Source: Oncomelania hupensis
Lineage: Eukaryota > Mollusca > Gastropoda > Littorinimorpha > Pomatiopsidae
Assembly (NCBI GenBank): GCA_036898135.1
Contig: JBAHVR010000292.1
Span: 127,501 to 191,500, forward strand
Length of the DNA stretch: 64,000 nt
Reading direction: 5' to 3'
Below, piece after piece: positions 1 to 9,361 of this stretch. Below the pieces are notes generated by a model. It did not search any database and was not told the DNA's origin. It saw nothing but the letters and a program-made list of their open reading frames with translations. Position 1 is the stretch's first letter. Each line of letters begins with the position of its first letter. The translations under genes were made by a program, and so were the position numbers.

Positions 1-138
1 CTTCGCTAGACCAGTCATCTACCTTTTTTCTTGAAAACTCTTCCGGGACAAGACTCCTTATTTGTGTGTGAGATCTGTTGGATCAGCTTGGGACTTGGGA
101 ATATTGGACGCTTTCTGCCAGGTGGTCACTAGGGCTTC

Positions 139-143
139 CTATG
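139..143. repeat. Target-site duplication, left (CTATG)
   Basis: Five bases CTATG directly before the 5' LTR, repeated exactly at 6739-6743 after the 3' LTR. A 5-bp duplication is usual for Ty3/gypsy integrases and fixes the element ends. Confidence 0.9.
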
Positions 144-770
144 TGTTACGTTGAAACGCGAACGAAAGTATGTCGGAAGCGTGTACGATAGATCTAATCG
201 TTTCGATTTGCAAAGTATTCAATAATGGAGTTTATTTACCTTTGATTTGAGTTTGCATTGTTGTTAGGAGAGGCTTTGTATAACGTTGAGAATTTTCGTT
301 AGTCGATATTGTTGGAGAATCTTCTGGATTCGTTTGTTTACTATCGATCAAAGCTTCTTGATGGACGTAGATAATGGAGAACATTCTTTTGACATGTATG
401 ACGTAAGTCAGTGATGACGATCTTTTATTCGATTGGTGGCAGTGCGTCATTTCTACTGTATTCGAAATTCTTCCGGAAAAGAGAGAGGTTATTTAATCGT
501 GTGCCGAGTTGCTGTTGAGAGATAGTAAAGTTGTTGATAGTGATTTGGAGAGTTGCTGTGAAAGTTGTTGAGTTGAATTGAGAATTGTATGCAGTTGTTG
601 GTGTGTGCTGAATAAAAGTGGAAAACTTCATACGTCGACTTTGTGACTTGTATGCTGTTTGGACGGGCTGTGTGAATAAACGAATCTGAGTTACACAACT
701 ATCAGGAATTCAAGCATCGGGGCTGAATCAGATACTGATAGAAAGCACCATCATCAAACGGAGTGTAACA
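144..770 (+). repeat. 5' LTR of Gmr1-like element 1
   Basis: 627 bp, starting TGTTACG and ending GTGTAACA, matched by 6112-6738. AATAAA-type signals lie at about 611 and 675 in the 3' third. The short antisense ORFs occur identically in both LTRs and look fortuitous. The LTR should hold the promoter and polyadenylation site; no clear TATA box was seen. Confidence 0.93.
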
Positions 771-790
771 TTTTGGGGGTCAAGCCGCGA
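771..790 (+). other. Putative primer-binding site
   Basis: The sequence right after the 5' LTR reads ttttgggggtcaagccgc. The position fits a tRNA primer-binding site, but the matching tRNA could not be identified by eye. Confidence 0.45.
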
Positions 791-1315
791 TTCACGCCAT
801 AGCCAAGGGTTCAACTGCAACAAGCGAGTCAACGTTACGAGAGGCAGTCATCGAGGGTAGCCGCCAACGAGTTGCGTCGGGAGGGGCCAACATACTGGGA
901 CTACATCACCGATAGGTTCGGGTTGACTGCAAGGGCGTGTAGTCGCCGAAGAGTTGCTTCGTGAGCGAACAACAGAGCGGAACTACGTAGCTGCCGCAGG
1001 ACTACGTCGAGGGACAGTCTCGGAGCTACATCGCCAGTGTTACAGCGAGCGACGTGCGGACGTCGAGTCTACTTCAGCACAGGAGCGTATACATCAACAC
1101 CAGCGTGGTGCAGCGTCGCATACGACGAGGACAGCGGGGCCTGCGTCAACGAAGGCGACTAGTGACAAGCATCAGCGCTACTGCAGAAAGCGTGCTGTTC
1201 TAGAACAGTCTAGAAAGGTACAGCACAGTCAAGAACTTTCAAGAAAAAGAACTCTACAGTCAAGAACTTTCTAGAAAAAGAACTTTCCAGAAAAGAACTT
1301 TCCAGAAGCATCAAG
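791..1315 (+). other. Untranslated leader of element 1
   Basis: Leader between primer site and gag. It contains a 106-codon ORF (954-1274) of no recognised type. The last 100 bases carry imperfect direct repeats of the type caagaactttc-agaaaaaga at 1227-1310. Confidence 0.6.
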
Positions 1316-3376
1316 ATGGCTGACTTCTGGCAGAAAGGGGTTGAACTAAATCTAAAAGGCAAACAGCTGACGGAGTACGTCAAATGCCAGGAGAGAATAT
1401 TGCGTGAAGAAAGAGAAGAACAGCGAAGGCGCGAAGAAAGAGAATTGGAAGAGAAGCGTCTAGAAAAAGAAATAGAACTAGAACAGAAGCGTCTAGAAGT
1501 AGAAGAGCAGCGTCGCCGTGAAGAACGAGAATTAGAAGAGCAGCGTCGCCGTGAAGAAAGAGAATTAGAACAGAAGCGTCTAGAAATTGAACAGCAGCGG
1601 CAAGAAAAAGACAGAGAATTCGAGCTGAAGCGTCTTGAGTTCCAGCTAGAAATGGCGCGTATCCAGCAACAGCAGAATGCGCCACAAGTTATCAGTGACA
1701 ACAAAGCTCCAAAATTGCCAGCATTCGTCGACGGGAAGGACCAGATCGACAGCTATCTGGCGAGATTCGAAAGGTTCGCCGAAAGCTCCAATTGGCAACC
1801 TCGAGACTGGGCGATTCGACTAAGTGCACTTCTGACAGGGCAAGCGCTCGAAGTTTACACCAGACTGTCGAACGATGACGCCAAAAACTACGACGTCTTG
1901 AAAGAGGCCCTATTGCAGTGCTACAACTTTACAGAGAAGGGCTACCGTAAACGCTTCCGTGAATGCCGGCCTAAGTCAGACGAGACGCCAAAGCAGTTTG
2001 TGGAGCGCCTGTCGTCATATCTACACAAGTGGGTGGAGTTATCAGGCGAAACGAAGTCTTACGACAGTCTCCATGACCTGATCGTGAAGGAACAATTTCT
2101 CAATGCCTGTCACAAGGACCTAGCGACCCACTTAGAAGAACAAAAGCTGCAGACGCTTAAAGATGTGACTGAGGCTGCTGAAAGATATCTCATCGCTCAT
2201 GGGAAAACCCTGGGGCCACCCAGCGCGACGAAACATTTTCAGAAGACTGGAAACCATGTGAACCAGATCCAGGGAAGCCAGACGAGGCAGAGAGAGACAG
2301 ACTCTACGCCTCCTCCCAGGGAAGGGCATTCAAGGGGCTGTTTCACCTGCAACGCTACAGACCACAGAGCGGCTAACTGTCCTCAAAACAAAAGTAGCGG
2401 ACAGCGGAGCAGTACGGACAATTCAGCGGCGGGCAACCGGCAGAGGCGGTTCTCCAATCAACGGCAAACCAGTAGATCTGACCATCAAGTGTGCGGCGGG
2501 AGCGTCATTCTTCCGAGTGAGACCGAGCGCACAGCTACCCCTGCGGACGTGCAAGAGTGCATGACTGATGGCCAACTCCTCCTTGCCAACGGGAAATCAA
2601 TCCCCGTCGTCGCCAGCGCAGCTGTGACCGTACAGAACATGCCTGTTTCCAAGGGACGCGTCGGAAATCATGAAGTGACTGTTTTAAGAGACTCTGGCTG
2701 CAGTGGGGTCATCGTCAGAGAAGACCTAATCGCTAAAGAACAGTTCACTGGCGATTCAAAATGGACACTTATGGCCGACAGCAAATGTGTGAGAGCGCCA
2801 GTTGCGAAGATTCATATCAACACCCCTTTCTACATAGGCGAAGTCGAAGCGGTTTGCCTGAAGAAGCCGCTGTATGATTTGATGATTGGGAATATCGACG
2901 GCGCGAGACGACCCGACGACCCCGATCCAGAGTGGAGTCCTGCCTCAACTCAACACGTCGAAGTTGTGGAGGAGGATCCATTGCCATTTCCCGATGGAGA
3001 CCTTACAGAGCTGCTACGGGACAATGTGGTTACTCCGGCTCAGCCCTGCCGACCAGAGATCGTCGGTGCTGTTACTACCAGGGCCCAGGCCAAGAGAGAC
3101 AAGACGTCTACGCCACTGAAGGTCGCCGACAACTCTAAAGCTGCCATCGTGGACAGAGATAAGCTGATTCAGCTCCAGGAAGCTGATAGCACTTTAAACA
3201 AGTACAGGAACCGCCAAGATCACGTGACCAAACGCAGTGGCACGGTCTATTTTGAGGTGAAGGCCAAGATCCTGTACCGAAATCTTCCAGCACCCGAGGG
3301 TCAACGGAGGGAAACCACTACGTCAAGTCTTGGTACCGTTACCTCTAAGGCGCCAAGTGATGGAAGTAGCTCATGA
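1316..3376 (+). CDS. gag: Gag polyprotein with protease (element 1)
   Basis: 686 codons from an ATG. Residues about 20-125 are a highly charged Glu/Arg coiled coil built of repeated EEQRRREERELE-type units. Residues about 135-310 form a capsid-like helical region with PKQFVERL, KWVELSG and EQFLNAC blocks, resembling the SCAN domain, which is thought to derive from Gmr1-type gag. A CX2CX4HX4C zinc knuckle (CFTCNATDHRAANC) is at 342-355. The aspartic protease motif LRDSG has its catalytic Asp at 459, with a later DLMIGN block. The protein should assemble the particle and cut the polyprotein. The last residues run into the integrase region in the wrong frame: ORF 2 overlaps in another frame (3261-3376), so a +1 shift or a one-base error joins them. 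Confidence 0.9.
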   Translation: MADFWQKGVELNLKGKQLTEYVKCQERILREEREEQRRREERELEEKRLEKEIELEQKRLEVEEQRRREERELEEQRRREERELEQKRLEIEQQRQEKDREFELKRLEFQLEMARIQQQQNAPQVISDNKAPKLPAFVDGKDQIDSYLARFERFAESSNWQPRDWAIRLSALLTGQALEVYTRLSNDDAKNYDVLKEALLQCYNFTEKGYRKRFRECRPKSDETPKQFVERLSSYLHKWVELSGETKSYDSLHDLIVKEQFLNACHKDLATHLEEQKLQTLKDVTEAAERYLIAHGKTLGPPSATKHFQKTGNHVNQIQGSQTRQRETDSTPPPREGHSRGCFTCNATDHRAANCPQNKSSGQRSSTDNSAAGNRQRRFSNQRQTSRSDHQVCGGSVILPSETERTATPADVQECMTDGQLLLANGKSIPVVASAAVTVQNMPVSKGRVGNHEVTVLRDSGCSGVIVREDLIAKEQFTGDSKWTLMADSKCVRAPVAKIHINTPFYIGEVEAVCLKKPLYDLMIGNIDGARRPDDPDPEWSPASTQHVEVVEEDPLPFPDGDLTELLRDNVVTPAQPCRPEIVGAVTTRAQAKRDKTSTPLKVADNSKAAIVDRDKLIQLQEADSTLNKYRNRQDHVTKRSGTVYFEVKAKILYRNLPAPEGQRRETTTSSLGTVTSKAPSDGSSS

Positions 3377-5903
3377 CTCTATCATGGGAGGTCACCTAAG
3401 CATCAGAAAGACGTCAGACAGAATCCAGGCGGTGTTCTACTGGCCAGGGCTTCATGCGGACGTCAGCCGTTTCTGCCGATCATGTGATATTTGCCAGAAG
3501 ACCATACCTCGAGGAAGGGTCCCGAAAGTGCCTATGCAGAGGATGCCTCTGATCGACCGACCTTTCAAGAGGGTGGCCTTAGACTTAATCGGCGAAATAA
3601 GACCTCCGAGTGAAGAAGGTCATCGGTGGGTGCTGACTTTAGTGGACTATGCGACTCGGTACCCAGAAGCAGTGCCACTGAAGAAGATTGACACTGAAAC
3701 TGTAGCAGAGGCACTGGTGGACATGTTCAGTATGCTTGGAGTGCCTGAAGAAATTCTGACAGACCTCGGGACGCAGTTCGTCTCTGACTGCATGAAGGAG
3801 GTCAACAGACTGCTGAGCATCCGGCATTTGACTACGACACCCTACCATCCGATGTGCAACGGGCTTGTCGAGAAGTTCAATGCTACGCTGAAGTCTACCC
3901 TGAAGAAACTGTGCAGCGAGCAGCCCAGACAATGGCATCGCTACATTAACGCCTTACTTTTCGCCTACAGAGAAGTACCGCAGGAGTCCACCGGCTTTTC
4001 TCCGTTCGAGCTGCTGTACGGAAGAACCATCCGAGGGCCGATGCACATCCTAAAAGAACTGTGGACGAAAGAAGTAGACACCCCAGAGGTGAAGAACAGC
4101 TACCAGTACGTGTTTGAGCTACGGGAGAAGCTGGAGCAGACTCTCGAGATAGCCAGAGAAAACCTGAAGAAATCCCAGGACTGTGGAAAGCACTACTATG
4201 ACCGTAGGGCTGTGAACAGGAAGTTCAAACCTGGCAACAAAGTGCTGGTGCTGCTACCTACCGATCACAATAAGTTGCTGATGCAGTGGAAAGGCCCGTA
4301 CGAAGTGGAGACCGTGGTGGGAATCAACGACTACAAGGTGAAGGTCGGCCAGCATTCCAAGATATACCACGCCAACCTCCTTAAGCTGTACGTGGAAAGG
4401 CCATCAGAGACTGTGCACGCAGCCACAGCAGCTGTGACCGACGACAGCTTTGACAGCGAAGAACTGTTGGAACTGGGAGACTTCCACAGCAAAGAAGGCA
4501 TCGATGATGTTAAGCTAGGACCGAGCTTGACGGAAGGTCAAAAGTTGGAGCTCAAGGACCTTATGGGCGAGTTTCCCCACAACTTCAGCGATGTCCCTGG
4601 CTCTACAACTTTGGTCGAACACGAAGTCCACCTCACTTCGAATATCCCTGTTCGATCCAAGCCCTTCCCGATCCCTTTCAAGGCCCGTGAATCCTTGAAG
4701 AAAGACATCGATGAGATGCTGAAGATGGGCATCATCAAGGAGTCCAGTTCCCCCTACGCGTCCCCTGTCGTGGTCGTAAAGAAGAAGGACGGGAGCAACC
4801 GAGTATGCATCGACTACAGGAAGGTTAATAAGATCACCGTCTTCGACCCTGAGCCGATGCCTACCGCAGCAGACCTCTTCCGCCAATTATCGGGGAGTAG
4901 AATCTTCTCAAAGATTGACCTCAGCAAAGGTTATTGGCAAGTCCCCGTGCGTCAACAGGACATACCAAAGACTGCTTTTATAACCCCTGATGGGACGTAC
5001 GAGTGCCTAAGGATGCCCTTTGGCATGGTCAACAGCGGAGCTACCCTGAAGAGAGGGATGAAGAAGATGCTCAAAGGGATGGACAATGTCGTGTGTTACT
5101 GGGACGACCTGCTAGTCCACACTCGCACCTGGGAAGAGCATCTGCAGACCTTGAGGGAGCTGTTTCACCGTCTCACAGAAGCCAACTTGACCGTGAGACC
5201 CAGTAAGTGCATTCTGGGGACTGACAACGTAGACTTTATCGGCCATTCGCTGAAAGAAGGACAAAAGGGGCTTCTACTAGAAAACGTCACCAAGATTCTG
5301 AACGCTCCACGTCCCCAAACCAAGAAGCAGGTGCGATCTTTCCTGGGGTTGGCTGGATACTACAGGGAGTTTGTACCAAACTACTCCGCCATCACAGCAC
5401 CCTTGTCGGACCTGGTGCGGAAAGGCTGTCCAAACCAAGTGCAGTGGGGACCGTCTCAGGAGAGGGCATACCAGACTGTGCGCGACCTCCTTTCGAAGGA
5501 TCCGGTGCTACGACTGCCTGACACTTCCAAAGAATTCGTCTTAAGAACAGACGCAGCGGACGAAGGCATCGGCGCCATACTGATGCAAGAACACGAAGGG
5601 AAACTATTTCCGGTCAGTTACGCCAGCAAGAAGCTGTCCAGGGCTGAGAAAAATTACTCGACCATGGAGAAAGAGTGCCTTGCCATCATATGGGGAATCC
5701 GGAAGTTCGAACTGTACCTTCAAGGAGTGAAGTTCGTGCTACAGACTGATCACAAGCCGCTAACTTACTTGAACTCTGCCAAGTTTGTGAACAGTCGGAT
5801 CATGAGATGGGCTATGTACTTGCAGAACTTTAACATGCGAGTAGAATCTATCAAAGGATCGGACAATGTTGGTGCGGACTTCCTCAGCAGAGTGTGTGAG
5901 TAA
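3261..5903 (+). CDS. pol: Pol: integrase, then reverse transcriptase and RNase H (element 1)
   Basis: Open from 3261; recognisable protein begins near the TTG at 3330, and residues are numbered from there. The integrase zinc finger is H15, H22, C52, C55. The catalytic core is D85, D145 and E181, an exact DD35E spacing. A GPY/F module lies at 322-324. The RT follows: CIDYR at 493-497 and the active site as YWDD at 590-593. RNase H begins with the TDAADEGIG block (Asp about 741), then the ECLAIIWG and QTDHKPLTYL blocks. The domain order IN-RT-RH defines the Gmr1 group. There is no internal stop. There is no ATG at the start, so expression needs a frameshift from gag-protease or this copy has a one-base defect. 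Confidence 0.92.
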   Translation, partial: RPRSCTEIFQHPRVNGGKPLRQVLVPLPLRRQVMEVAHDSIMGGHLSIRKTSDRIQAVFYWPGLHADVSRFCRSCDICQKTIPRGRVPKVPMQRMPLIDRPFKRVALDLIGEIRPPSEEGHRWVLTLVDYATRYPEAVPLKKIDTETVAEALVDMFSMLGVPEEILTDLGTQFVSDCMKEVNRLLSIRHLTTTPYHPMCNGLVEKFNATLKSTLKKLCSEQPRQWHRYINALLFAYREVPQESTGFSPFELLYGRTIRGPMHILKELWTKEVDTPEVKNSYQYVFELREKLEQTLEIARENLKKSQDCGKHYYDRRAVNRKFKPGNKVLVLLPTDHNKLLMQWKGPYEVETVVGINDYKVKVGQHSKIYHANLLKLYVERPSETVHAATAAVTDDSFDSEELLELGDFHSKEGIDDVKLGPSLTEGQKLELKDLMGEFPHNFSDVPGSTTLVEHEVHLTSNIPVRSKPFPIPFKARESLKKDIDEMLKMGIIKESSSPYASPVVVVKKKDGSNRVCIDYRKVNKITVFDPEPMPTAADLFRQLSGSRIFSKIDLSKGYWQVPVRQQDIPKTAFITPDGTYECLRMPFGMVNSGATLKRGMKKMLKGMDNVVCYWDDLLVHTRTWEEHLQTLRELFHRLTEANLTVRPSKCILGTDNVDFIGHSLKEGQKGLLLENVTKILNAPRPQTKKQVRSFLGLAGYYREFVPNYSAITAPLSDLVRKGCPNQVQWGPSQERAYQTVRDLLSKDPVLRLPDTSKEFVLRTDAADEGIGAILMQEHEGKLFPVSYASKKLSRAEKNYSTMEKECLAIIWGIRKFELYLQGVKFVLQTDHKPLTYLNSAKFVNSRIMRWAMYLQNFNMRVESIKGSDNVGADFLSRVCE

Positions 5904-6098
5904 AGAACATTGACTGTGTGGATGAACTGTGAACATTGACAATATCCAGATAGACTTGAAGATGAAAACCATTGACTCTGTGTAGATAAGCTGAGCGCAA
6001 TTACAGTATTCAGAAAGTCTGAAATTAGTTTCAGTTGTGGACTTTGTTTGTGCATTACGTTTCAACGTTGTTGAAAGAAATTGGGTAAATTTCTTCTT

Positions 6099-6111
6099 GA
6101 GTGGGGGGTTA
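6099..6111 (+). other. Polypurine tract of element 1
   Basis: gagtgggggg just before the 3' LTR, the expected plus-strand primer position. The region 5904-6098 between the pol stop and this tract is untranslated. Confidence 0.75.
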
Positions 6112-6738
6112 TGTTACGTTGAAACGCGAACGAAAGTATGTCGGAAGCGTGTACGATAGATCTAATCGTTTCGATTTGCAAAGTATTCAATAATGGAGTT
6201 TATTTACCTTTGATTTGAGTTTGCATTGTTGTTAGGAGAGGCTTTGTATAACGTTGAGAATTTTCGTTAGTCGATATTGTTGGAGAATCTTCTGGATTCG
6301 TTTGTTTACTATCGATCAAAGCTTCTTGATGGACGTAGATAATGGAGAACATTCTTTTGACATGTATGACGTAAGTCAGTGATGACGATCTTTTATTCGA
6401 TTGGTGGCAGTGCGTCATTTCTACTGTATTCGAAATTCTTCCGGAAAAGAGAGAGGTTATTTAATCGTGTGCCGAGTTGCTGTTGAGAGATAGTAAAGTT
6501 GTTGATAGTGATTTGGAGAGTTGCTGTGAAAGTTGTTGAGTTGAATTGAGAATTGTATGCAGTTGTTGGTGTGTGCTGAATAAAAGTGGAAAACTTCATA
6601 CGTCGACTTTGTGACTTGTATGCTGTTTGGACGGGCTGTGTGAATAAACGAATCTGAGTTACACAACTATCAGGAATTCAAGCATCGGGGCTGAATCAGA
6701 TACTGATAGAAAACACCATCATCAAACGGAGTGTAACA
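6112..6738 (+). repeat. 3' LTR of Gmr1-like element 1
   Basis: 627 bp, matching 144-770 with a single difference seen by eye. It is followed directly by the second CTATG at 6739-6743. Confidence 0.93.
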
Positions 6739-7032
6739 CTATGATGTTGTTATTTAGCAATGTAGGCATTTTATATGTTTGTGTTTTGTTCATAATTTAT
6801 AATGTTTGTATTTTATTTTGTTTTTGTAAACGGGGGTTCGAAAAATTAGAGTATAGCCTCAGCGTCCCCTGCGTGGGATGTCTTTATTGTAAAGTGACTG
6901 GCTGGTGGAGAGCTTTCAGTTTTACCACTAGGGTTGTTTCAGCAGATATTTTATGCGGATCGGGGGTTGTCCGGTCCTGATTTGGCTCGGAAGAGTCCGC
7001 TGGACCTAAAACAATAATAATGTAATGTAATT

Positions 7033-9103
7033 TAGGGTATAGGAAATGCCCAGAAGTCTTCTGTAGAACCTCATCTCCATGCTTTGTATTCTTCGTTGTA
7101 GATCTGCTGTGAGGGTCCATGCTTCGCAAGCAAATAGGAAGATGGAGATGACAATGGAGCGCAGCAGTCTTACTTTGGAATGTAGACTGATGGTCCTGTC
7201 TTTCCAAATGGGTTTCAACCTTGTCAGGGCAGCAGTTGTTTGTTCGATCCTGGAGAGGGCTTCCTGTCGGGACCCATTGTCTGATACAATGGCTCCTAAA
7301 TATTTGAAGCTATGCACTGTGTTGAGGGATTGGCCTTGGACTTTGATGTCCGTGTTGATGCCATTGGTGTTGATTGTCATCATTTTGGTCTTCTCTGCAC
7401 TTATTTCCATTCCATAAGCTCTGGAGGTGGTGTCAACCCTCTGTACCAGCTGTTCAAGTTCGTGTTCCTCTCCAGCCAATCCATCAATGTCATCCGCAAA
7501 ACGAAGATTGGAGATTCCTCTATCCCCTATGCTGACTGTGCCTTCGTGATCTGCAAGAGCATATGACATGATGCGCTCTAGGAAGATGTTGAAGAGTGTT
7601 GGAGAGAGTAGGCATCCTTGACACACACCGATTGTTGTTCTGAACCAGTTCCCGATGACGCTGTTATGGAGGACTGCACTGGTAGCCTTGTCATACAGGC
7701 TTTTGATGACTTCAATAATTTTAGGGCTGATGTTGTACACTTTCATTGTTGCCCATAGAGCTGCATGTCAGACTCGGTCAAACGCCTTCTTGAAGTCTAT
7801 GAACACATGATATAAATGTTGTTGGTGCTGTAGGTATTTCTCACAGATTATTCTGAGGTTGAAAATCTGTTCAGTGGTGCTTCGCCCTGCCCTGAATCCT
7901 GCTTGTTCTTCAGCTATGATTTGTTCAGCTTGAGGTGTCAACCTGTTGAGTATTATTTTGAGGAGGACCTTGCTGGGATGACTGATGAGGCTGACGGTGC
8001 GGTAATTTTCACATTCCTGTAGGTTACCTTTTTTTGGGAAGAGTGATGACAAGCGACTGGGTCCATGGTGTAGGCCACTCCCCACTCTGCCAGATCTTGT
8101 TACAGATATTGTGAGGGCATCAATCATCGCTTCTCCTCCTGCTTGTAGCAGTTCCGCGGGTATGTTGTCCACTCCCGCTGACTTCCCTTTCTTCAGCGAT
8201 TGCACTGCTGCCTCAACTTCTTCCCGGAGAATAGGGAGGATTTCTTCTTCTCTGTTCTCGGGGCATGCTAGAACTGATAGGTCTCCATTTGGTGTATAGT
8301 TGTAAAGGACAGAGCAGTATTCTGTCCATCTGTCCAAGACTTCTTGTTCTTCTGTAAGGTATATGCCAGATTTGCTTTGGATCGTGGAGACGTTGGGCTG
8401 TTTAACACTTGTCAGCTGCTTCACAGTCTGGTAGGCCTTCTTGCTGTTGTTCTTGTTCAGACTGTTCTCTATTTCCTGGCATTGATCTTCTATCCAGTTC
8501 TCCTTTGCAGTGCGCATGCCTTTTCGGATGTCATTGTTGATTTTTCGGTAGACATCAGCTCCCTGTGAGCTGTTCTTTTTTTTTTTTTTTTTTTTTTTAA
8601 ATCTCTCTTCGTTTATCACACAGATCCAAAAGTTCAGGTGTGATCCACGGCTTCTTCTTTGGTCGCGTCGGTGCTTGCCAAGGATCTCAGTGGCGGCATC
8701 TGTCATAGCTGAGTTGAAGGTGGTGGTCATGGTGTTGACATCTACTTCACCAGCCCCCAAAATGAGCAGTGGTGCAAATTTCCCTCCAATTGTGGCCTGA
8801 AATAGTTCTGCCACCTCAGGGTCTTGCAGTTTGTCCAGGTCGAACTTCAGTCTAGTGCACTTTGCTGTATTTACTCTCTTCAAGTGGAGCCGGAAATACA
8901 TCATCACGAGATCGTGGTCACTTCAGATGTCTGCTCCTGGAAAAGTGCGTGTCCTGCCAATGTTGATGCTTGATCTGAAGCGTTTCTTGACCATGATGTA
9001 GTCTATCTGGTTGTGATGCTCCCCGCCAGGACTGTGCCATGTCCATCGTCTGGAGTTTTTGTGGAGACCAAGGGTGTTTGCCAGTACCAGATTGTTGTAT
9101 CTT
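7033..9103 (-). mobile_element. RTE-like LINE copy 1, truncated at both ends
   Basis: Apurinic-endonuclease-type LINE of the family often misannotated as craniofacial development protein 2. Reading from 9103 down, the end of the endonuclease domain (YIMVKKRF, SDHDLVMM) is followed by the RT. The RT palm blocks are KGKSAGVDNIPAELL, the FIDFKKAFDRV block and an intact FADD active site in the segment 7037-7746. Stops replace Gly before SDHDLV and Trp after FDRV, each a one-base change. An A-tract expansion gives eight lysines at about 8575-8600. The 3' end, which carries (GGATA)n in other copies, is missing at 7033 where retroposon copy A begins. Clade assignment is tentative. Confidence 0.85.
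7037..8907 (-). pseudogene. Reverse transcriptase ORF of LINE copy 1, two pieces
   Basis: Two open segments in the same element, 8907-7768 and 7746-7037, are interrupted by a TGA where the other copies have Trp. Together they cover the linker after the endonuclease, the RT fingers and palm, the FADD motif and part of the thumb (KYLGAIVSDNGS, CEAWTLTADLQRR). The 3' coding part is lost. It is the only RT copy here with an unaltered FADD apart from copy 4; copies 2 and 5 read FAVD and FVND. It is a decayed gene and not translatable as one protein. Confidence 0.8.
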
Positions 9104-9246
9104 TTTTTAAAATATTTTATTTATTTATTTAATAAACTCCAACTCTGGGGTTGGAGTTGGAGTATATTAAATAAATTAATAAAAATAACTAAACAAATTA
9201 ATTAAATATAATTTATAAAATCAAATAACTAAATATAATTAACAGA

Positions 9247-9361
9247 TAATATAATATAATATATAATATAATATAATATAATATAATATAATATAATATA
9301 ATATAATATAATATAATATAATATAATATAATACAATATAATTTAATATAATATAATATAG
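9247..9361. repeat. (ATAAT)n pentanucleotide array
   Basis: About 115 bp of nearly perfect ataat/aatat units with a few substitutions toward the right end. Confidence 0.95.

Larger units (their letters stand above)
144..6738 (+). mobile_element. Gmr1-like Ty3/gypsy LTR retrotransposon 1, young
   Basis: Complete 6595-bp element with two 627-bp LTRs (TGT...ACA), a primer-binding region, gag-protease ORF, pol ORF, polypurine tract and a 5-bp target duplication. The pol order is protease, integrase, reverse transcriptase, RNase H. Integrase before RT is the hallmark of the Gmr1 group of Ty3/gypsy elements, whereas ordinary Ty3/gypsy elements have integrase last. The LTRs differ by eye at one position (G745 against A6713), so the insertion is recent. 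The only obvious coding defect is a frame change between protease and integrase. The element lies inside a SINE-like retroposon. Confidence 0.92.
1..7031 (+). mobile_element. SINE-like retroposon copy A, interrupted
   Basis: Non-autonomous retroposon of a family with at least five copies here. Its 5' part (1-143) matches 12831-12965 of copy B and the reverse complement of copies C and D. Its 3' part resumes at 6744 and ends near 7031 in a short (TAATG)n-like tail. The LTR element 144-6738 sits inside it with CTATG duplicated on both sides. The left end lies before the window. It abuts an RTE-like LINE that lacks its 3' end, so the retroposon probably landed inside that LINE; this is inference because the other junction is outside the window. 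Confidence 0.8.

Noticed and set aside
232..698. Antisense ORFs in the 5' LTR, identical in the 3' LTR (6200-6666)
   Set aside because: They are repeated only because the LTRs are duplicates; no domain and no initiation context.
1210..1704. Ser/Arg/Cys-rich antisense ORF opposite gag
   Set aside because: Shadow of the repetitive coiled-coil coding region on the other strand.
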